Origin: ZC4RG30 sp039917615
GTDB lineage: Bacteria > Pseudomonadota > Gammaproteobacteria > Steroidobacterales > Steroidobacteraceae
Assembly: GCA_039917615.1 (NCBI GenBank)
Contig: JBDSJD010000016.1
Span: forward strand, 20,899 to 84,898
DNA length: 64,000 nt
Direction of reading: 5' to 3'
The notes under the pieces were generated by a model. The model saw only the letters and a program-made list of their open reading frames with translations. It did no database searches and was not told where the DNA came from. The translations under genes and the position numbers were made by a program. Below are positions 41,319 through 51,355 of the stretch, piece by piece. Numbering within the stretch: the stretch's first letter is position 1; the number at the start of each line of letters is the position of its first letter.

Positions 41319-42557
41319 TCAGAAATTTCCTTTGAACCACGATTGCATGCGATCGAACATCCCCTGCACATTCCCCGACAAGGCGCGCCCCCGCGCCGCG
41401 CCCTGCGTGTTCTCCCGCGCATGGAGCAAGAGCCCCACAGCAGTTGAGTAGATGGGGTTCTGCACCACGTCGGCGAGCCCCTTGACCTGCTGCTGCGGCA
41501 ATCCCAGCCGCACCGGCATGTGGAAAATTTCCTCGGCCAGATCGATGGCGCCTTCCATGCGCGCGCTGCCGCCGGTCAGCACGATGCCCGCCGCGATGAC
41601 TTCCTCGAAGCCGCTGCGCCGCAGCTCGTCGCGGATCAGGCCGAACAGTTCCTCGTAGCGCGGCTCCACTACCTCGGCCAGCGTCTGGCGCGCCAGACGA
41701 CGCGCGGGACGGTCGCCGACGCTGGGCACCTCGATGCTTTCATCCGAATTGGCCAGCTGCGACAACGCGCAGGCATAGCGCACCTTGATGTCCTCGGCGT
41801 AGTGCGTTGGCGTGCGCATCGACACCGCGATGTCATTGGTCACCTGGTCGCCGGCGATGGGAATCACCGCGGTGTGGCGGATGGCGCCCTGCGAGAACAC
41901 CGCGAGATCGGTGGTGCCGCCGCCGATGTCGACCAGGCACACGCCCAGTTCCTTTTCGTCATCGGTCAGGCAGGCGTGGCTTGATGCCAGCTGCTCAAGT
42001 ACCACGTCTTCCACGGTGAGGCCGCAGCGCTGCACGCACTTGATGATGTTCTGCGCGGCGCTGTCGGCGCCGGTGACGATATGCACCTTGGCCTCGAGCC
42101 GCACGCCAGACATGCCGATCGGATCGCGGATGCCTTCCTGCCCGTCGATGATGTATTCCTGCGGCAGCACATGCAGGATGCGCTGGTCGGCGGGGATCGC
42201 CACCGCTTTGGCGGCATCGATGACGTGCTGAACATCCACTTCGCTTACTTCGCGGTCGCGGATCGCCACCACACCGTGGGAGTTCAGGCTGCGCACATGA
42301 CTGCCGGCGATGCCGGCGAACACCGCGTGGATCTCGCAGCCGGCCATGAGCTCGGCTTCTTCCACGGCGCGCTGGATGGACTGCACGGTGGACTCGATGT
42401 TCACCACCACGCCTTTTTTCAGCCCGCGCGACGGATGCGAACCCAGGCCCACCACTTCGATGGCGCCATCCATGCCGATCTCGCCCACCAGCGCGACCAC
42501 CTTGGATGTGCCGATATCCAGGCCCACGATCAAGGACCGGTCATTGCGCTTAGCCAC
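41319..42557 (-). CDS. ftsA: Cell division protein FtsA
   Basis: A 412-residue actin-like protein that tethers FtsZ to the membrane. It starts MAKRNDRSLIVGLDIGTSKV (phosphate 1 loop), has VDIGGGTTDLAVF (phosphate 2) and LTGGSARMEG (adenosine motif). The end RMQSWFKGNF is the amphipathic membrane-binding helix. It overlaps ftsQ by eight bases and is followed by ftsZ after 33 bases. Confidence 0.97.
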   Translation of the reverse strand: MAKRNDRSLIVGLDIGTSKVVALVGEIGMDGAIEVVGLGSHPSRGLKKGVVVNIESTVQSIQRAVEEAELMAGCEIHAVFAGIAGSHVRSLNSHGVVAIRDREVSEVDVQHVIDAAKAVAIPADQRILHVLPQEYIIDGQEGIRDPIGMSGVRLEAKVHIVTGADSAAQNIIKCVQRCGLTVEDVVLEQLASSHACLTDDEKELGVCLVDIGGGTTDLAVFSQGAIRHTAVIPIAGDQVTNDIAVSMRTPTHYAEDIKVRYACALSQLANSDESIEVPSVGDRPARRLARQTLAEVVEPRYEELFGLIRDELRRSGFEEVIAAGIVLTGGSARMEGAIDLAEEIFHMPVRLGLPQQQVKGLADVVQNPIYSTAVGLLLHARENTQGAARGRALSGNVQGMFDRMQSWFKGNF

Positions 42558-43332
42558 GCTTCACCTCATCTGCTTTCACCCGCCAGCCGACGGCGAAACC
42601 ATTGGCATACCGCATGTCGACATACTTGATCTCTGCGGCCTGGGCGGCGACGATGCGCGCGGCCGCAACGATGAACCGGTCAAAGCGCTCGTCGACCTGG
42701 GTGTGGCCGAGTCGCAAATGCACACCGTTATCGAGTTCGACTTCCCATGAGCCACGCTCATCCAGTTGCAGGCGCGACAGCCGCAACCCCGCTTCGATCA
42801 GTCGTGGCTGCGCGGCGAGATAGCGTTCGGTCATATTCGCTTCTGATCCCGGTGGTCCGGCAAGCTCGGGCAGTTCGGCAGGAATGTGGCGCGAGTCACG
42901 CACGAAAACTTCACCGCGTGTATTCAACAAACCGGATTCCCCCCAGCGCGCCACCGGCGTCTGCTCGATCACCTGCACCGCAAGGCTGCGTGGCCAGCTG
43001 CGCGCCACGCTGGCTCGATCGACCCAGGGAATCTGCTGCACGGCCAGACTCACTGCCTGCAGGTCCACACCCACCATGCCGTGTTGACCCAGCGCCGTGC
43101 GCACCGCCTTCTGCACATCGACCGCCTGCACGCGCTGGAAGCGACCGGAGATATCCACGCGCTCCACCGGTTGATCCAGCGCAAATCGCACGCCGAACAC
43201 CACCGCCAGCACCGCAAGCAACGTCAGGCCCGCCGGCAGGAAGCGGCGCCAGCTGATCGCCGGCAGGCGCAGCAATCCGCGAGCGGCGTCCTTGCGGCGG
43301 TTGCGTACACGGTTGTTGCGACGCCAGAACAT
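42550..43332 (-). CDS. ftsQ: Cell division protein FtsQ
   Basis: A 260-residue bitopic protein. A basic cytoplasmic tail (MFWRRNNRVRNRRKD) precedes one membrane helix (about residues 31-50), then a POTRA domain starting VERVDISGRF and a beta domain ending in YANGFAVGW. It links FtsB/FtsL to the divisome in the periplasm. The start codon overlaps the ddl stop by one base (TAATG). Confidence 0.94.
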   Translation of the reverse strand: MFWRRNNRVRNRRKDAARGLLRLPAISWRRFLPAGLTLLAVLAVVFGVRFALDQPVERVDISGRFQRVQAVDVQKAVRTALGQHGMVGVDLQAVSLAVQQIPWVDRASVARSWPRSLAVQVIEQTPVARWGESGLLNTRGEVFVRDSRHIPAELPELAGPPGSEANMTERYLAAQPRLIEAGLRLSRLQLDERGSWEVELDNGVHLRLGHTQVDERFDRFIVAAARIVAAQAAEIKYVDMRYANGFAVGWRVKADEVKRG

Positions 43333-44312
43333 TATTTGCCGTCACTCCCCGTGGGTTGCCGCACGAAGCTGGTTTCCAGCACCTGCCAGCACAGCTCATC
43401 GAAGTCGATGCCGGCCGCACGCGCCGCCATCGGCACCAGGCTGTGATCTGTCATGCCGGGCACGGTGTTGATTTCCAGCAGCAACGGCCGGCCGGTGTGA
43501 TCGGCCATGAAATCCACACGACCCCAGCCTTCGGCGCCGATTGCATCGAAGGCAGCGAGCGCCAGGCTCGCCATGTGGGACTCCGCCTGCGCCGACAGAC
43601 CTGCAGGGCAGTGATACTTCGTGTCGTTGCGCTGGTACTTGGCTTCGTAGTCGTAGAAAGCGTTGGCGGTCTCGATGCGGATCGCCGGCAACACGCGCCG
43701 ATGCAGCACCGCTACGGTGTATTCGGCACCGGTGATCCATTTTTCGGCGAACACGACATCGTCCACCGCCGCGGCTGCGCGATACGCCGGCTCCATCTCG
43801 GCTGCGGTCACGACTTTCGACATGCCGACGCTCGAACCCTGCGTGGCTGGCTTGACGATCAGCGGCAGCCCCAGGCGTTCCACAGCGAGGGCGCAGTCAC
43901 CGACCGTGCGCAGCACGAATGAATCCGCAGTCATCACGCCCAGCGCCGCCGCCAGCCGCTTGGTGCGCAGCTTGTCCATGCCAAGCGCGGAACCCAGCAC
44001 TGCGCTGCCGGTGTACGGAAGTCCAAGCATTTCCAGTGCGCCCTGGACGCTGCCATCTTCGCCACCGGGCCCGTGCAAAGCGATGAACGCGCGATCGAAG
44101 CCACGCTGGTCGAGATCGAACAGAGACTCTTCGCGCGGATCCACCCCCGTGGCATCGATACCCCGCCGCTTCAGCGCAGCGAGCACCGCCTTGCCTGAGA
44201 CCAGCGAGATGTCGCGCTCGGTGGAGGCGCCGCCGTACAACACTGCGACCTTGCCGAAGTCAGTTGCTTCGGTAATGCGCCGCATGCGGGTGCGATCGTA
44301 GGAAAGCTTCAT
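43332..44312 (-). CDS. ddl: D-alanine--D-alanine ligase
   Basis: A 326-residue ATP-grasp enzyme that joins two D-alanines for the peptidoglycan stem. Motifs include VLYGGASTERDISLVSGKAV, HGPGGEDGSVQG, and the metal-binding LLEINTVPGMTDHSLVP. ATG 44312 is chosen because it overlaps the murB stop by one base; upstream in-frame codons lie inside murB. It makes the substrate used by MurF, encoded in the same cluster. Confidence 0.95.
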   Translation of the reverse strand: MKLSYDRTRMRRITEATDFGKVAVLYGGASTERDISLVSGKAVLAALKRRGIDATGVDPREESLFDLDQRGFDRAFIALHGPGGEDGSVQGALEMLGLPYTGSAVLGSALGMDKLRTKRLAAALGVMTADSFVLRTVGDCALAVERLGLPLIVKPATQGSSVGMSKVVTAAEMEPAYRAAAAVDDVVFAEKWITGAEYTVAVLHRRVLPAIRIETANAFYDYEAKYQRNDTKYHCPAGLSAQAESHMASLALAAFDAIGAEGWGRVDFMADHTGRPLLLEINTVPGMTDHSLVPMAARAAGIDFDELCWQVLETSFVRQPTGSDGK

Positions 44313-45202
44313 CAGGCAGCCTCGCCGACAATGCGGCACTCGGGTTTAAGCCGCTGGCCCTGCCGGCGCTCCACTTCCTGCTGCACCTGTTCAATCAGCG
44401 CTTCGATATCCCGCGCAGTGGCGGTGCCCTCGTTCAGGATGAAATTGGCATGCTTGGTGGAAACCACGGCGCCGCCGATGCGCAGACCCTTCAGGCCAGC
44501 GGCCTCGATCAGGCGCGCCGCATGATCGCCGGGTGGATTGGTGAACACCGATCCGCAGCTCCACTCGCCGATGGGCTGCGTCTGCCGGCGACGCGCCAGC
44601 AAATCACGCGTTGCAGCTTCCGAGGAGCCGGCCTCAAAGGTGAAGTCTGCGCCAAGGAACCACTCGTCATTGGCTGGCGCATCGACGTGCCGATAGCTCA
44701 CGACATACTCACTGGCATCTCGCACGCGCACCGCGCCGTGCCGGTCGATGGTTTCAACGCTGCGCACCTGGCGCCAAGCCTCGCCACCGAAGGCGCCGGC
44801 GTTCATCGCCAGCGCACCACCCACGGTGCCAGGTATGCCGGTGAAGAATTCGGCAGGACCCAGATCCCAGCGTGCGCACTGGCGGGCAAGCTTTGCGCAG
44901 GGCACGCCGGCCTCGGCGTAGACATTGCGTTCGCCGCGCCGTTCCAGCGCCGTGAGCGCATCGCGCGTCGATACGACAACGCCTCGCACGCCACCGTCAC
45001 GCACCAGCAGATTGCTGCCGAGGCCGAGCCACAGCAGCGGTACTGCGGGCGGCAGCGCCTGCAGAAAGGCCACCAGATCCAGGCGGTCGCGCGGCATGAA
45101 GAAAATGTCCGCGGGGCCGCCGACATGCCACGAGGTGTGGCGCGACAGCAGTTCACCGAAGCGCACCCTGGCTGCGAATTCAGAAGGCAGCGTGAAATTC
45201 AT
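44312..45202 (-). CDS. murB: UDP-N-acetylenolpyruvoylglucosamine reductase MurB
   Basis: A 296-residue FAD enzyme that reduces the enolpyruvyl group to give UDP-MurNAc. It starts with RHTSWHVGGPADIFF, the FAD-binding part, and has GIPGTVGGALAMNAGAFGGE and the catalytic serine region WSCGSVFTNPPGDHAARLIE. The length and the missing third-domain insert place it with the short (type II) MurB enzymes rather than the E. coli type. It overlaps murC by four bases. Confidence 0.95.
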   Translation of the reverse strand: MNFTLPSEFAARVRFGELLSRHTSWHVGGPADIFFMPRDRLDLVAFLQALPPAVPLLWLGLGSNLLVRDGGVRGVVVSTRDALTALERRGERNVYAEAGVPCAKLARQCARWDLGPAEFFTGIPGTVGGALAMNAGAFGGEAWRQVRSVETIDRHGAVRVRDASEYVVSYRHVDAPANDEWFLGADFTFEAGSSEAATRDLLARRRQTQPIGEWSCGSVFTNPPGDHAARLIEAAGLKGLRIGGAVVSTKHANFILNEGTATARDIEALIEQVQQEVERRQGQRLKPECRIVGEAA

Positions 45203-46659
45203 GCCGCGCCTCCCGTCATGCGCAGCGCATCGAGTTGCGGCGCCAGCTCGTGCGCCGCGGCGCTGATGCTGCCCGCACCCATCATCGCGATGACATCGCC
45301 GGGACGCACGAGGTCCTTCAGCGCCGCTGCGATCTCCTCGACTGTCGGCACGAACACCGGCTCGACGCGACCGCGGCCACGCACGGCGCGACAGATGGCG
45401 CGGCCGTCGGCGCCTTCGATGGGTGCTTCGCCAGCGGCATACACTTCGGTCACGAACAACGTGTCGGCCTGCGACAGCACGCGCGCGAAATCGTCCATGA
45501 GGTCGCGGGTGCGCGAAAAGCGATGCGGCTGAAATACCAGCACAATGCGGCGACCTGCGTAAGCCTGGCGCAGGGCATCCAGCGTTGCGTTGATTTCAGT
45601 CGGGTGGTGACCGTAGTCGTCCACCACGACGATGTCGCCATCGGGCAGGCGCAGCTCACCGACCACCTGCAACCTCCGATCGATGCCCTGGAAACCGGAG
45701 AGGGCGCGCTGGATGGCGGCATCGTCCACGCCGAGATCGGTGGCTACGGCGATGGCTGCAAGGGAGTTCAGGACATTGTGCAACCCGGGAAGGTTCACGG
45801 TGACGTCGAGGTCATCCACTCTTCCCTTGCGCAGCACGCGAAAGCGTGTGCGCCCTGCCTGGCGTTCTATGTCGACCGCGCGCACGTCAGCGTTCTCGCC
45901 CATGCCATAGGTCAGTATCGGACGCCCCACCTGAGGCAGCAGCGTTGTCAGTTCCGGATCATCGGCGCACAACACCGCCAGCCCGTAGAACGGCAGGTTG
46001 TGGAGGAACTCCACGAAGCTCTGGCGCAGTTTCTGGAAATCGCCGCCGTGCGTCCCCAGGTGATCGTTGTCGATGTTGGTGACGATGGCGACCATGGGCT
46101 GCAGGTGCAGGAACGAAGCGTCGCTTTCGTCGGCTTCCGCCACCAGATAACGGCCGGCGCCGAGGCGCGCATTGGTACCGGCACTCTTGAGGCGACCGCC
46201 GATCACAAACGTCGGATCCTCACCACCCTCCGCCAGCACACTGGCCACGAGGCTGGTCGTAGTGGTCTTGCCATGTGTGCCGGCCACTGCGATGGCGTAG
46301 CGGAAGCGCATCAGCTCGCCCAGCATCTCCGCCCGCGGCACCACTGGAATGCGCGCCTCAAGCGCTGCAGCAACCTCCGGGTTGTCGCTATTGATGGCGG
46401 TGGAAACCACCACCACATCGGCGCCGGCAATGTTGCCGGCCTCGTGGCCAAGCAGCACACGCGCGCCCATATGCGCCAGCCGCCGCGTGACCGCGTTTGC
46501 CTTGATGTCCGAGCCCTGCACTTCATAGCCCAGGTTCAACAGCACCTCGGCGATTCCACCCATGCCACTGCCGCCGATGCCGACGAAATGCACGCGATTG
46601 ATGCGGCGCATGCCGTCAGCGGCGCGTCTGTTCATTCCTGTAGTGGAAGGCGTGTTCAT
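45199..46659 (-). CDS. murC: UDP-N-acetylmuramate--L-alanine ligase MurC
   Basis: A 486-residue Mur ligase that adds L-Ala to UDP-MurNAc. The N-terminal domain begins RVHFVGIGGSGMGGIAEVLL, the ATP loop is GTHGKTTTT (residues 127-135), and the C-terminal domain contains FQPHRFSRTRDLMDDF. ATG 46659 is chosen because it overlaps the murG stop by four bases; the open frame extends upstream into murG. Confidence 0.96.
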   Translation of the reverse strand: MNTPSTTGMNRRAADGMRRINRVHFVGIGGSGMGGIAEVLLNLGYEVQGSDIKANAVTRRLAHMGARVLLGHEAGNIAGADVVVVSTAINSDNPEVAAALEARIPVVPRAEMLGELMRFRYAIAVAGTHGKTTTTSLVASVLAEGGEDPTFVIGGRLKSAGTNARLGAGRYLVAEADESDASFLHLQPMVAIVTNIDNDHLGTHGGDFQKLRQSFVEFLHNLPFYGLAVLCADDPELTTLLPQVGRPILTYGMGENADVRAVDIERQAGRTRFRVLRKGRVDDLDVTVNLPGLHNVLNSLAAIAVATDLGVDDAAIQRALSGFQGIDRRLQVVGELRLPDGDIVVVDDYGHHPTEINATLDALRQAYAGRRIVLVFQPHRFSRTRDLMDDFARVLSQADTLFVTEVYAAGEAPIEGADGRAICRAVRGRGRVEPVFVPTVEEIAAALKDLVRPGDVIAMMGAGSISAAAHELAPQLDALRMTGGAA

Positions 46660-47747
46660 GCACCAACCTCCGCAGCCAGGCACGCGTCCAGCAGCTGCTG
46701 TGCAGCCGCTGGCTTTGCGACGCGCCTTGCGGCTTCTGCCATGGCCAGCAGGACGGCGCGATCCGCGCACAGTTCGCGCAGTTCGTGAGCGAGCAGCTCG
46801 GGCGTCAGCGCGGCATCGGCCAGCAGCCGTGCCGCGCCCGCATCGACCAGGAACCTGGCATTGTGGGTCTGGTGGTCATCCACTGCGTGCGGATACGGCA
46901 CCAGCAACGCGGCCACGCCCGCTGCAGCGAGCTCGGCAATGGTCAGGGCGCCAGCGCGACAGATCACAAGATCAGCCCAGCCCAGCGCAGCGGCCATGTC
47001 GGCGATAAAGGCGCTGACATCAGCCGTAACCCCGGCATTGGCATAGGCCGCGCGGGCCGCGTCGAGATGTTTTTCACCGGACTGATGGCAGATCTCGAAG
47101 GTCGGAGTGGCATTGCCCTTGCTGACAAGCAGCACCGCCTGCGGCACCATCTGGTTGAGACGCATGGCGCCGAGGCTGCCACCCACCACCAGCAGACGGA
47201 TCGCGCCGGTGCGGCCTGCGAGCCGTTGCACGGGCATCGGCAACGCCGCAATGTCCTCGCGCACCGGATTGCCGATCAAGCGGGTGCGCCGACCTTGCGC
47301 GAACGCCGCGGGGAACGCCGTCAGCACTTCACGCGCCAGCGGCGCCAGGCATCGGTTGGTGAATCCGGCGATGGCATTCTGCTCATGAATCAACAGCGGC
47401 CGTCGACACAGCCACGCGGCAAGTCCGCCCGGGCCGGTAACAAAACCACCCATGCCGACAACTACCGCGGGCCGATGGCGGCGGACGATGGCAATAGCCT
47501 GCCCCAGTGCGCGGAGCAGGAGCCAGGGGGCGATGAGCAGCGTCACCACACTCTTGCCGCGCAAGCCACCGACAGTCAGCCACTCAATCGGAAAATTCTC
47601 GGCAGGCACGACGCGAGCTTCGAGGCCGCGCCGCGTGCCCAGCCAGATTACTTCACGGGATCTGGCACGCAGCAGTCGAGCCAGCGCCAACGCCGGGAAC
47701 ACATGGCCACCGGTGCCGCCGGCCATGATGAGCACCGGACGATTCAT
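46656..47747 (-). CDS. murG: Lipid II synthase MurG (GlcNAc transferase)
   Basis: A 363-residue glycosyltransferase that adds GlcNAc to lipid I at the inner face of the membrane. It has the N-terminal glycine-rich loop MAGGTGGHVFPALALA, a second G-loop VVGGSLGAMRLN and the UDP-GlcNAc site ICRAGALTIAELAAAGV. ATG 47747 overlaps the ftsW stop by four bases. Confidence 0.96.
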   Translation of the reverse strand: MNRPVLIMAGGTGGHVFPALALARLLRARSREVIWLGTRRGLEARVVPAENFPIEWLTVGGLRGKSVVTLLIAPWLLLRALGQAIAIVRRHRPAVVVGMGGFVTGPGGLAAWLCRRPLLIHEQNAIAGFTNRCLAPLAREVLTAFPAAFAQGRRTRLIGNPVREDIAALPMPVQRLAGRTGAIRLLVVGGSLGAMRLNQMVPQAVLLVSKGNATPTFEICHQSGEKHLDAARAAYANAGVTADVSAFIADMAAALGWADLVICRAGALTIAELAAAGVAALLVPYPHAVDDHQTHNARFLVDAGAARLLADAALTPELLAHELRELCADRAVLLAMAEAARRVAKPAAAQQLLDACLAAEVGA

Positions 47748-48943
47748 GCTTCGGCTCCTGCGCTGTCGCGCCGCGAGCCACTGGCCGAACCGCGGCTGCG
47801 CACCATGACCTCGTGGTAGACACGCAGCACCATGCCGAACCACCCCAGCGTCACCAGCAGGCTGCTACGGCCGTAGCTCATGAACGGCAGCGTGAGTCCC
47901 TTGGTGGGCAGTACACCCATATTGACGCCGATATTGATCAGCGCCTGCACACCCACCCACAGCGCAAACGCACTGGCCAGGTACGACTGGAACCGCAGGC
48001 CGGCATCCGAAGCCAGCCGCGCGATGTACAGCGCCCGCCACACCAGCACGAGAAAAAGCACCAAGGTCGCCAGCACGCCCACCAGGCCCAATTCTTCAGC
48101 CAGCACCGCGAACACGAAATCGGTGTGCGCTTCCGGCAGGTAGAACAGCTTCTGCACGCTGTCGCCCAGCCCCACGCCAAACCACGCGCCGCTGCCGATC
48201 GCAATCTGCGAATTCACCGCCTGATAACCGCAATTGTCAGCATGCGCCCAGGGATTCAGGAAACAAGTGATGCGCGCCATGCGATAGGGCGCCGCCACCA
48301 TCAGCGCCGCGAAGCCGCCCGCCGCGCCGGCAATGCAGAGCAGCACCCATCGCAAGCGCGCGCCGGCGAGGAACAGCAGACCAAATGCGGTAGCGAACAG
48401 CACGGCAGCGGCGCCGAAGTCCGGCTCCAGCAGCAGCAGCGCGCAGAACACGGCGGTAATACACAGCGGCCGCAGCAGGCCGGAAAAGGTTTCGCGCAAT
48501 TCCTGTTCGCGGCGCACTGCGTACGAGGCGATCCAGCACAGCACCATGACACGCGCCACTTCGGAAGCCTGCAGCCTGAAGCCCGCCAGGCGCAGCCAGC
48601 GCTGGGCGCCATGCGACTCGTGCCCGATACCCGGAATGAACACCGCAACGAGCAGCACCCCAGCGGCGATGAGCAGCAAGTTGGCGTATTTCTGGTAGAG
48701 CTCCGTGGGAACAGCGCACAGCAGCGCGGCCAGCACCACTCCCCCCAACGCCAGTGCCAGTTGGCTCTTGAGGAAAACAAACGGGTCACCGCTGTCGTGC
48801 GAGGCCTTGGGCATGGAAGCCGATGTCACCATCACAAGGCCCAGCAGCAGTATCGACATCACGATGCCGATCAGCAGCGGGTCCAGACGCAACCCGCCGC
48901 GACGCGCCGCACCCCGGGACATGACAACCGCGCTGCCGCTCAT
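47744..48943 (-). CDS. ftsW: Peptidoglycan glycosyltransferase FtsW
   Basis: A 399-residue SEDS-family protein with about ten membrane segments, which polymerises glycan strands at the septum together with FtsI. Family motifs include QRWLRLAGFRLQASEVARV and the late MGVLPTKGLTLPFMSYGRSS. The N-terminal cytoplasmic part is short. It overlaps murD by four bases upstream and murG by four bases downstream. Confidence 0.95.
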   Translation of the reverse strand: MSGSAVVMSRGAARRGGLRLDPLLIGIVMSILLLGLVMVTSASMPKASHDSGDPFVFLKSQLALALGGVVLAALLCAVPTELYQKYANLLLIAAGVLLVAVFIPGIGHESHGAQRWLRLAGFRLQASEVARVMVLCWIASYAVRREQELRETFSGLLRPLCITAVFCALLLLEPDFGAAAVLFATAFGLLFLAGARLRWVLLCIAGAAGGFAALMVAAPYRMARITCFLNPWAHADNCGYQAVNSQIAIGSGAWFGVGLGDSVQKLFYLPEAHTDFVFAVLAEELGLVGVLATLVLFLVLVWRALYIARLASDAGLRFQSYLASAFALWVGVQALINIGVNMGVLPTKGLTLPFMSYGRSSLLVTLGWFGMVLRVYHEVMVRSRGSASGSRRDSAGAEA

Positions 48944-50271
48944 GCTGCGAGCCTGCGCACGGCGTCCGCAAACACTTCGCCGCGATGCGCATAGTCGCGG
49001 AACATGTCCAGGCTGGCGCAGGCGGGGGACAGCAGCACGGTGTCACCTGGACGCGCCTCGCGCGCGGCCGCGATCACCGCCGCTTCCAGCGTGGCGCAAC
49101 GCTCGGTTGCACAGACCCCCTGCAGTGCCGCCTCGATCTGCTGTGCATCGCGGCCGATCAGCAGCACGCGGCGCACCTTGCCGGTGAATGCGCTGCGAAG
49201 TGGCGAGAAATCCTGGTTCTTGCCATCGCCGCCGGCAATCAGCAACAGCGGACCCTTGAATCCGGCAACTGCAGCAAGGGTTGCACCAACGTTGGTTCCT
49301 TTGGAATCGTTCACGTAGCGCACGCCGGCCACATCTGCGACCCACGCGGCACGATGCGGCAGACCAGGAAACTCACGCAGCGCGGCGATCATTGCGGCAC
49401 GATCCAGGCCCAGCGCATCCCCCAGCGCCAGCGACGCCAGCGCATTGGCGGCATTGTGGCTGCCAACGAGCCGCATGCTATCCACGCGCAGCAGACGCTC
49501 GCCGTGATGGCACAGCCAGTCGCTGCCCGCTTCGCTCTGCACGCAGTAGTCCGCGCCACGGTCGGCATGCAGTGAAAAACTCAGCGACTTCTGGCCGTTG
49601 CGAACCATTGCTGCAACCAGCGGATCATCCAGATTGATGATGGCGACGCCACAGCGTTCGAAGATGCGGGCCTTGGCCGCGGCATAAGCCGGCATGTCCG
49701 GGTAGCGATCAAGGTGGTCCGGCGTCACATTGAGTACAGTCGCTGCCGCGAGCTGCAGCGAATAAGTGGTTTCCAGCTGATAGCTCGACAGTTCCAGCAC
49801 ATACAAGCTGGCCCCGCCCATCGCAAGCAGGTCCAGCGCCGGCGGTGACAGATTTCCGCCAGCGCGTGTCTCAAGGCCCGCACGCTCCGCCATGCGCGCG
49901 ACCAGCGTAGTCACCGTGCTCTTGCCATTGGTTCCAGTGATGCCCACCACAGGTGCGGCGCCACTGCGCGCGAACAATTCAATGTCGCCAATGATTGGCA
50001 CACCCAGGCGGCGCGCAGCGACAAAGAATGGGTCGGCCTGCGACAAGCCAGGCGAAGCGATCACGTAGTCCACATCGGCAAGCAGTGCCTGGTCGAGCGC
50101 GCCGAGCGCGATTCGCATGCCCGGCGCAAGCTGCCGCAGTCCGGCAATTCCCGGTGGCTCGTTGCGTGAGTCGGTAGCCGCAACCTGCCAGCCGCGGGAC
50201 AGCAGATGGCGGATCACTGACTGACCCGTATTGCCCAGACCTGCAACTACTGCGCGCGGTGGCGTCATCAA
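48940..50271 (-). CDS. murD: UDP-N-acetylmuramoylalanine--D-glutamate ligase MurD
   Basis: A 443-residue Mur ligase that adds D-Glu. It has the N-terminal VAGLGNTGQSVIRHLL loop, the ATP loop GITGTNGKSTVTTL and the C-terminal LSPACASLDMFRDYAHRG motif typical of MurD. The start overlaps the mraY stop by four bases; the next codon is also ATG. Confidence 0.96.
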   Translation of the reverse strand: MMTPPRAVVAGLGNTGQSVIRHLLSRGWQVAATDSRNEPPGIAGLRQLAPGMRIALGALDQALLADVDYVIASPGLSQADPFFVAARRLGVPIIGDIELFARSGAAPVVGITGTNGKSTVTTLVARMAERAGLETRAGGNLSPPALDLLAMGGASLYVLELSSYQLETTYSLQLAAATVLNVTPDHLDRYPDMPAYAAAKARIFERCGVAIINLDDPLVAAMVRNGQKSLSFSLHADRGADYCVQSEAGSDWLCHHGERLLRVDSMRLVGSHNAANALASLALGDALGLDRAAMIAALREFPGLPHRAAWVADVAGVRYVNDSKGTNVGATLAAVAGFKGPLLLIAGGDGKNQDFSPLRSAFTGKVRRVLLIGRDAQQIEAALQGVCATERCATLEAAVIAAAREARPGDTVLLSPACASLDMFRDYAHRGEVFADAVRRLAA

Positions 50272-51353
50272 CGCACCTTCAATGTTGCAAGGCCTGCCAG
50301 CACGAGCAGCAAGGTGATGATCCAGAACCGCACGATCACTTTCGGCTCGGCCCAGCCCTTGAGTTCGAAATGATGGTGGATCGGCGCCATGCGGAAAATA
50401 CGCTTGCCGCGCAACTTGAACGAGGCCACCTGCAGGATCACCGACGCCGTCTCGAGCACGAAGATGCCGCCCATCAGCAGCACCACCAGTTCCTGTCGCA
50501 CGATTACCGCGACCACACCGAGGCCCGCGCCCAGCGCGAGCGCACCGATATCGCCCATGAATACCTGTGCTGGATAGGTGTTGAACCAGAGGAAGCCCAA
50601 GCCCGCCCCCGACATGGCGGCGCAGAAAATGGCCACTTCGCCGGCACCCGGAACCGCGGGGATACCGAGGTAGGTGACCAGATTCACGTTGTCACTGACC
50701 CAGGCGAAGATGCCGAGGGCAGCCGCAACCATCGCCGCCGGCATGATGGCAAGCCCATCCAGGCCGTCAGTCAGATTTACCGCGTTGCTCATCCCCACAA
50801 TCATCAGGTACGTCAGGATGATGAAACCCGCGGCACTGAGCGGCAGTGCGAACTGCTTCAGCAACGGCAGATACAGCGTGGTCTCGCCCGGAGTTTTCGC
50901 GGTGTAAAACAGGATCAGCGCCGTCGCGAGTCCCGCCAGCGACTGCCAGAGATATTTCCAGCGCGCCGCGAGCCCCTTCGAATTGCCAACCACCAGCTTC
51001 AGATAATCGTCGTAGAAGCCGATCAGGCCGAACGCCAGCGTCACGCCGAGCACGATCCAGACATGACGATTCGCGAGGTTCGCCCACAGCAGCGTGGCGG
51101 ACACGATCGCGACGATGATCAGCGCCCCGCCCATGGTCGGTGTACCAGCCTTCTTCAGATGCGTCTGCGGTCCGTCGCTGCGCACCTGCTGGCCCACCTG
51201 GTAGCGCGACAGCCAGCGGATCATCGCCGGGCCGATCAGCAGCGAAATCAGCAATGCCGAAATCACGGCAAGAATCGCCCGCAGCGTGAGATACGAGAAC
51301 ACGTTGAAGAACGAGTGGGTTTCCGCAAGTCTCTCTGCCAGCCAGTACAGCAT
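50268..51353 (-). CDS. mraY: Phospho-N-acetylmuramoyl-pentapeptide transferase MraY
   Basis: A 361-residue polytopic enzyme that makes lipid I from UDP-MurNAc-pentapeptide and undecaprenyl phosphate. It has about ten membrane segments and the conserved aspartate motifs GFYDDYLK and NLTDGLDGLAI. The C-terminal APIHHHFELKGW carries the family His cluster. It follows murF after two bases. Confidence 0.97.
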   Translation of the reverse strand: MLYWLAERLAETHSFFNVFSYLTLRAILAVISALLISLLIGPAMIRWLSRYQVGQQVRSDGPQTHLKKAGTPTMGGALIIVAIVSATLLWANLANRHVWIVLGVTLAFGLIGFYDDYLKLVVGNSKGLAARWKYLWQSLAGLATALILFYTAKTPGETTLYLPLLKQFALPLSAAGFIILTYLMIVGMSNAVNLTDGLDGLAIMPAAMVAAALGIFAWVSDNVNLVTYLGIPAVPGAGEVAIFCAAMSGAGLGFLWFNTYPAQVFMGDIGALALGAGLGVVAVIVRQELVVLLMGGIFVLETASVILQVASFKLRGKRIFRMAPIHHHFELKGWAEPKVIVRFWIITLLLVLAGLATLKVR

Positions 51354-51355
51354 GA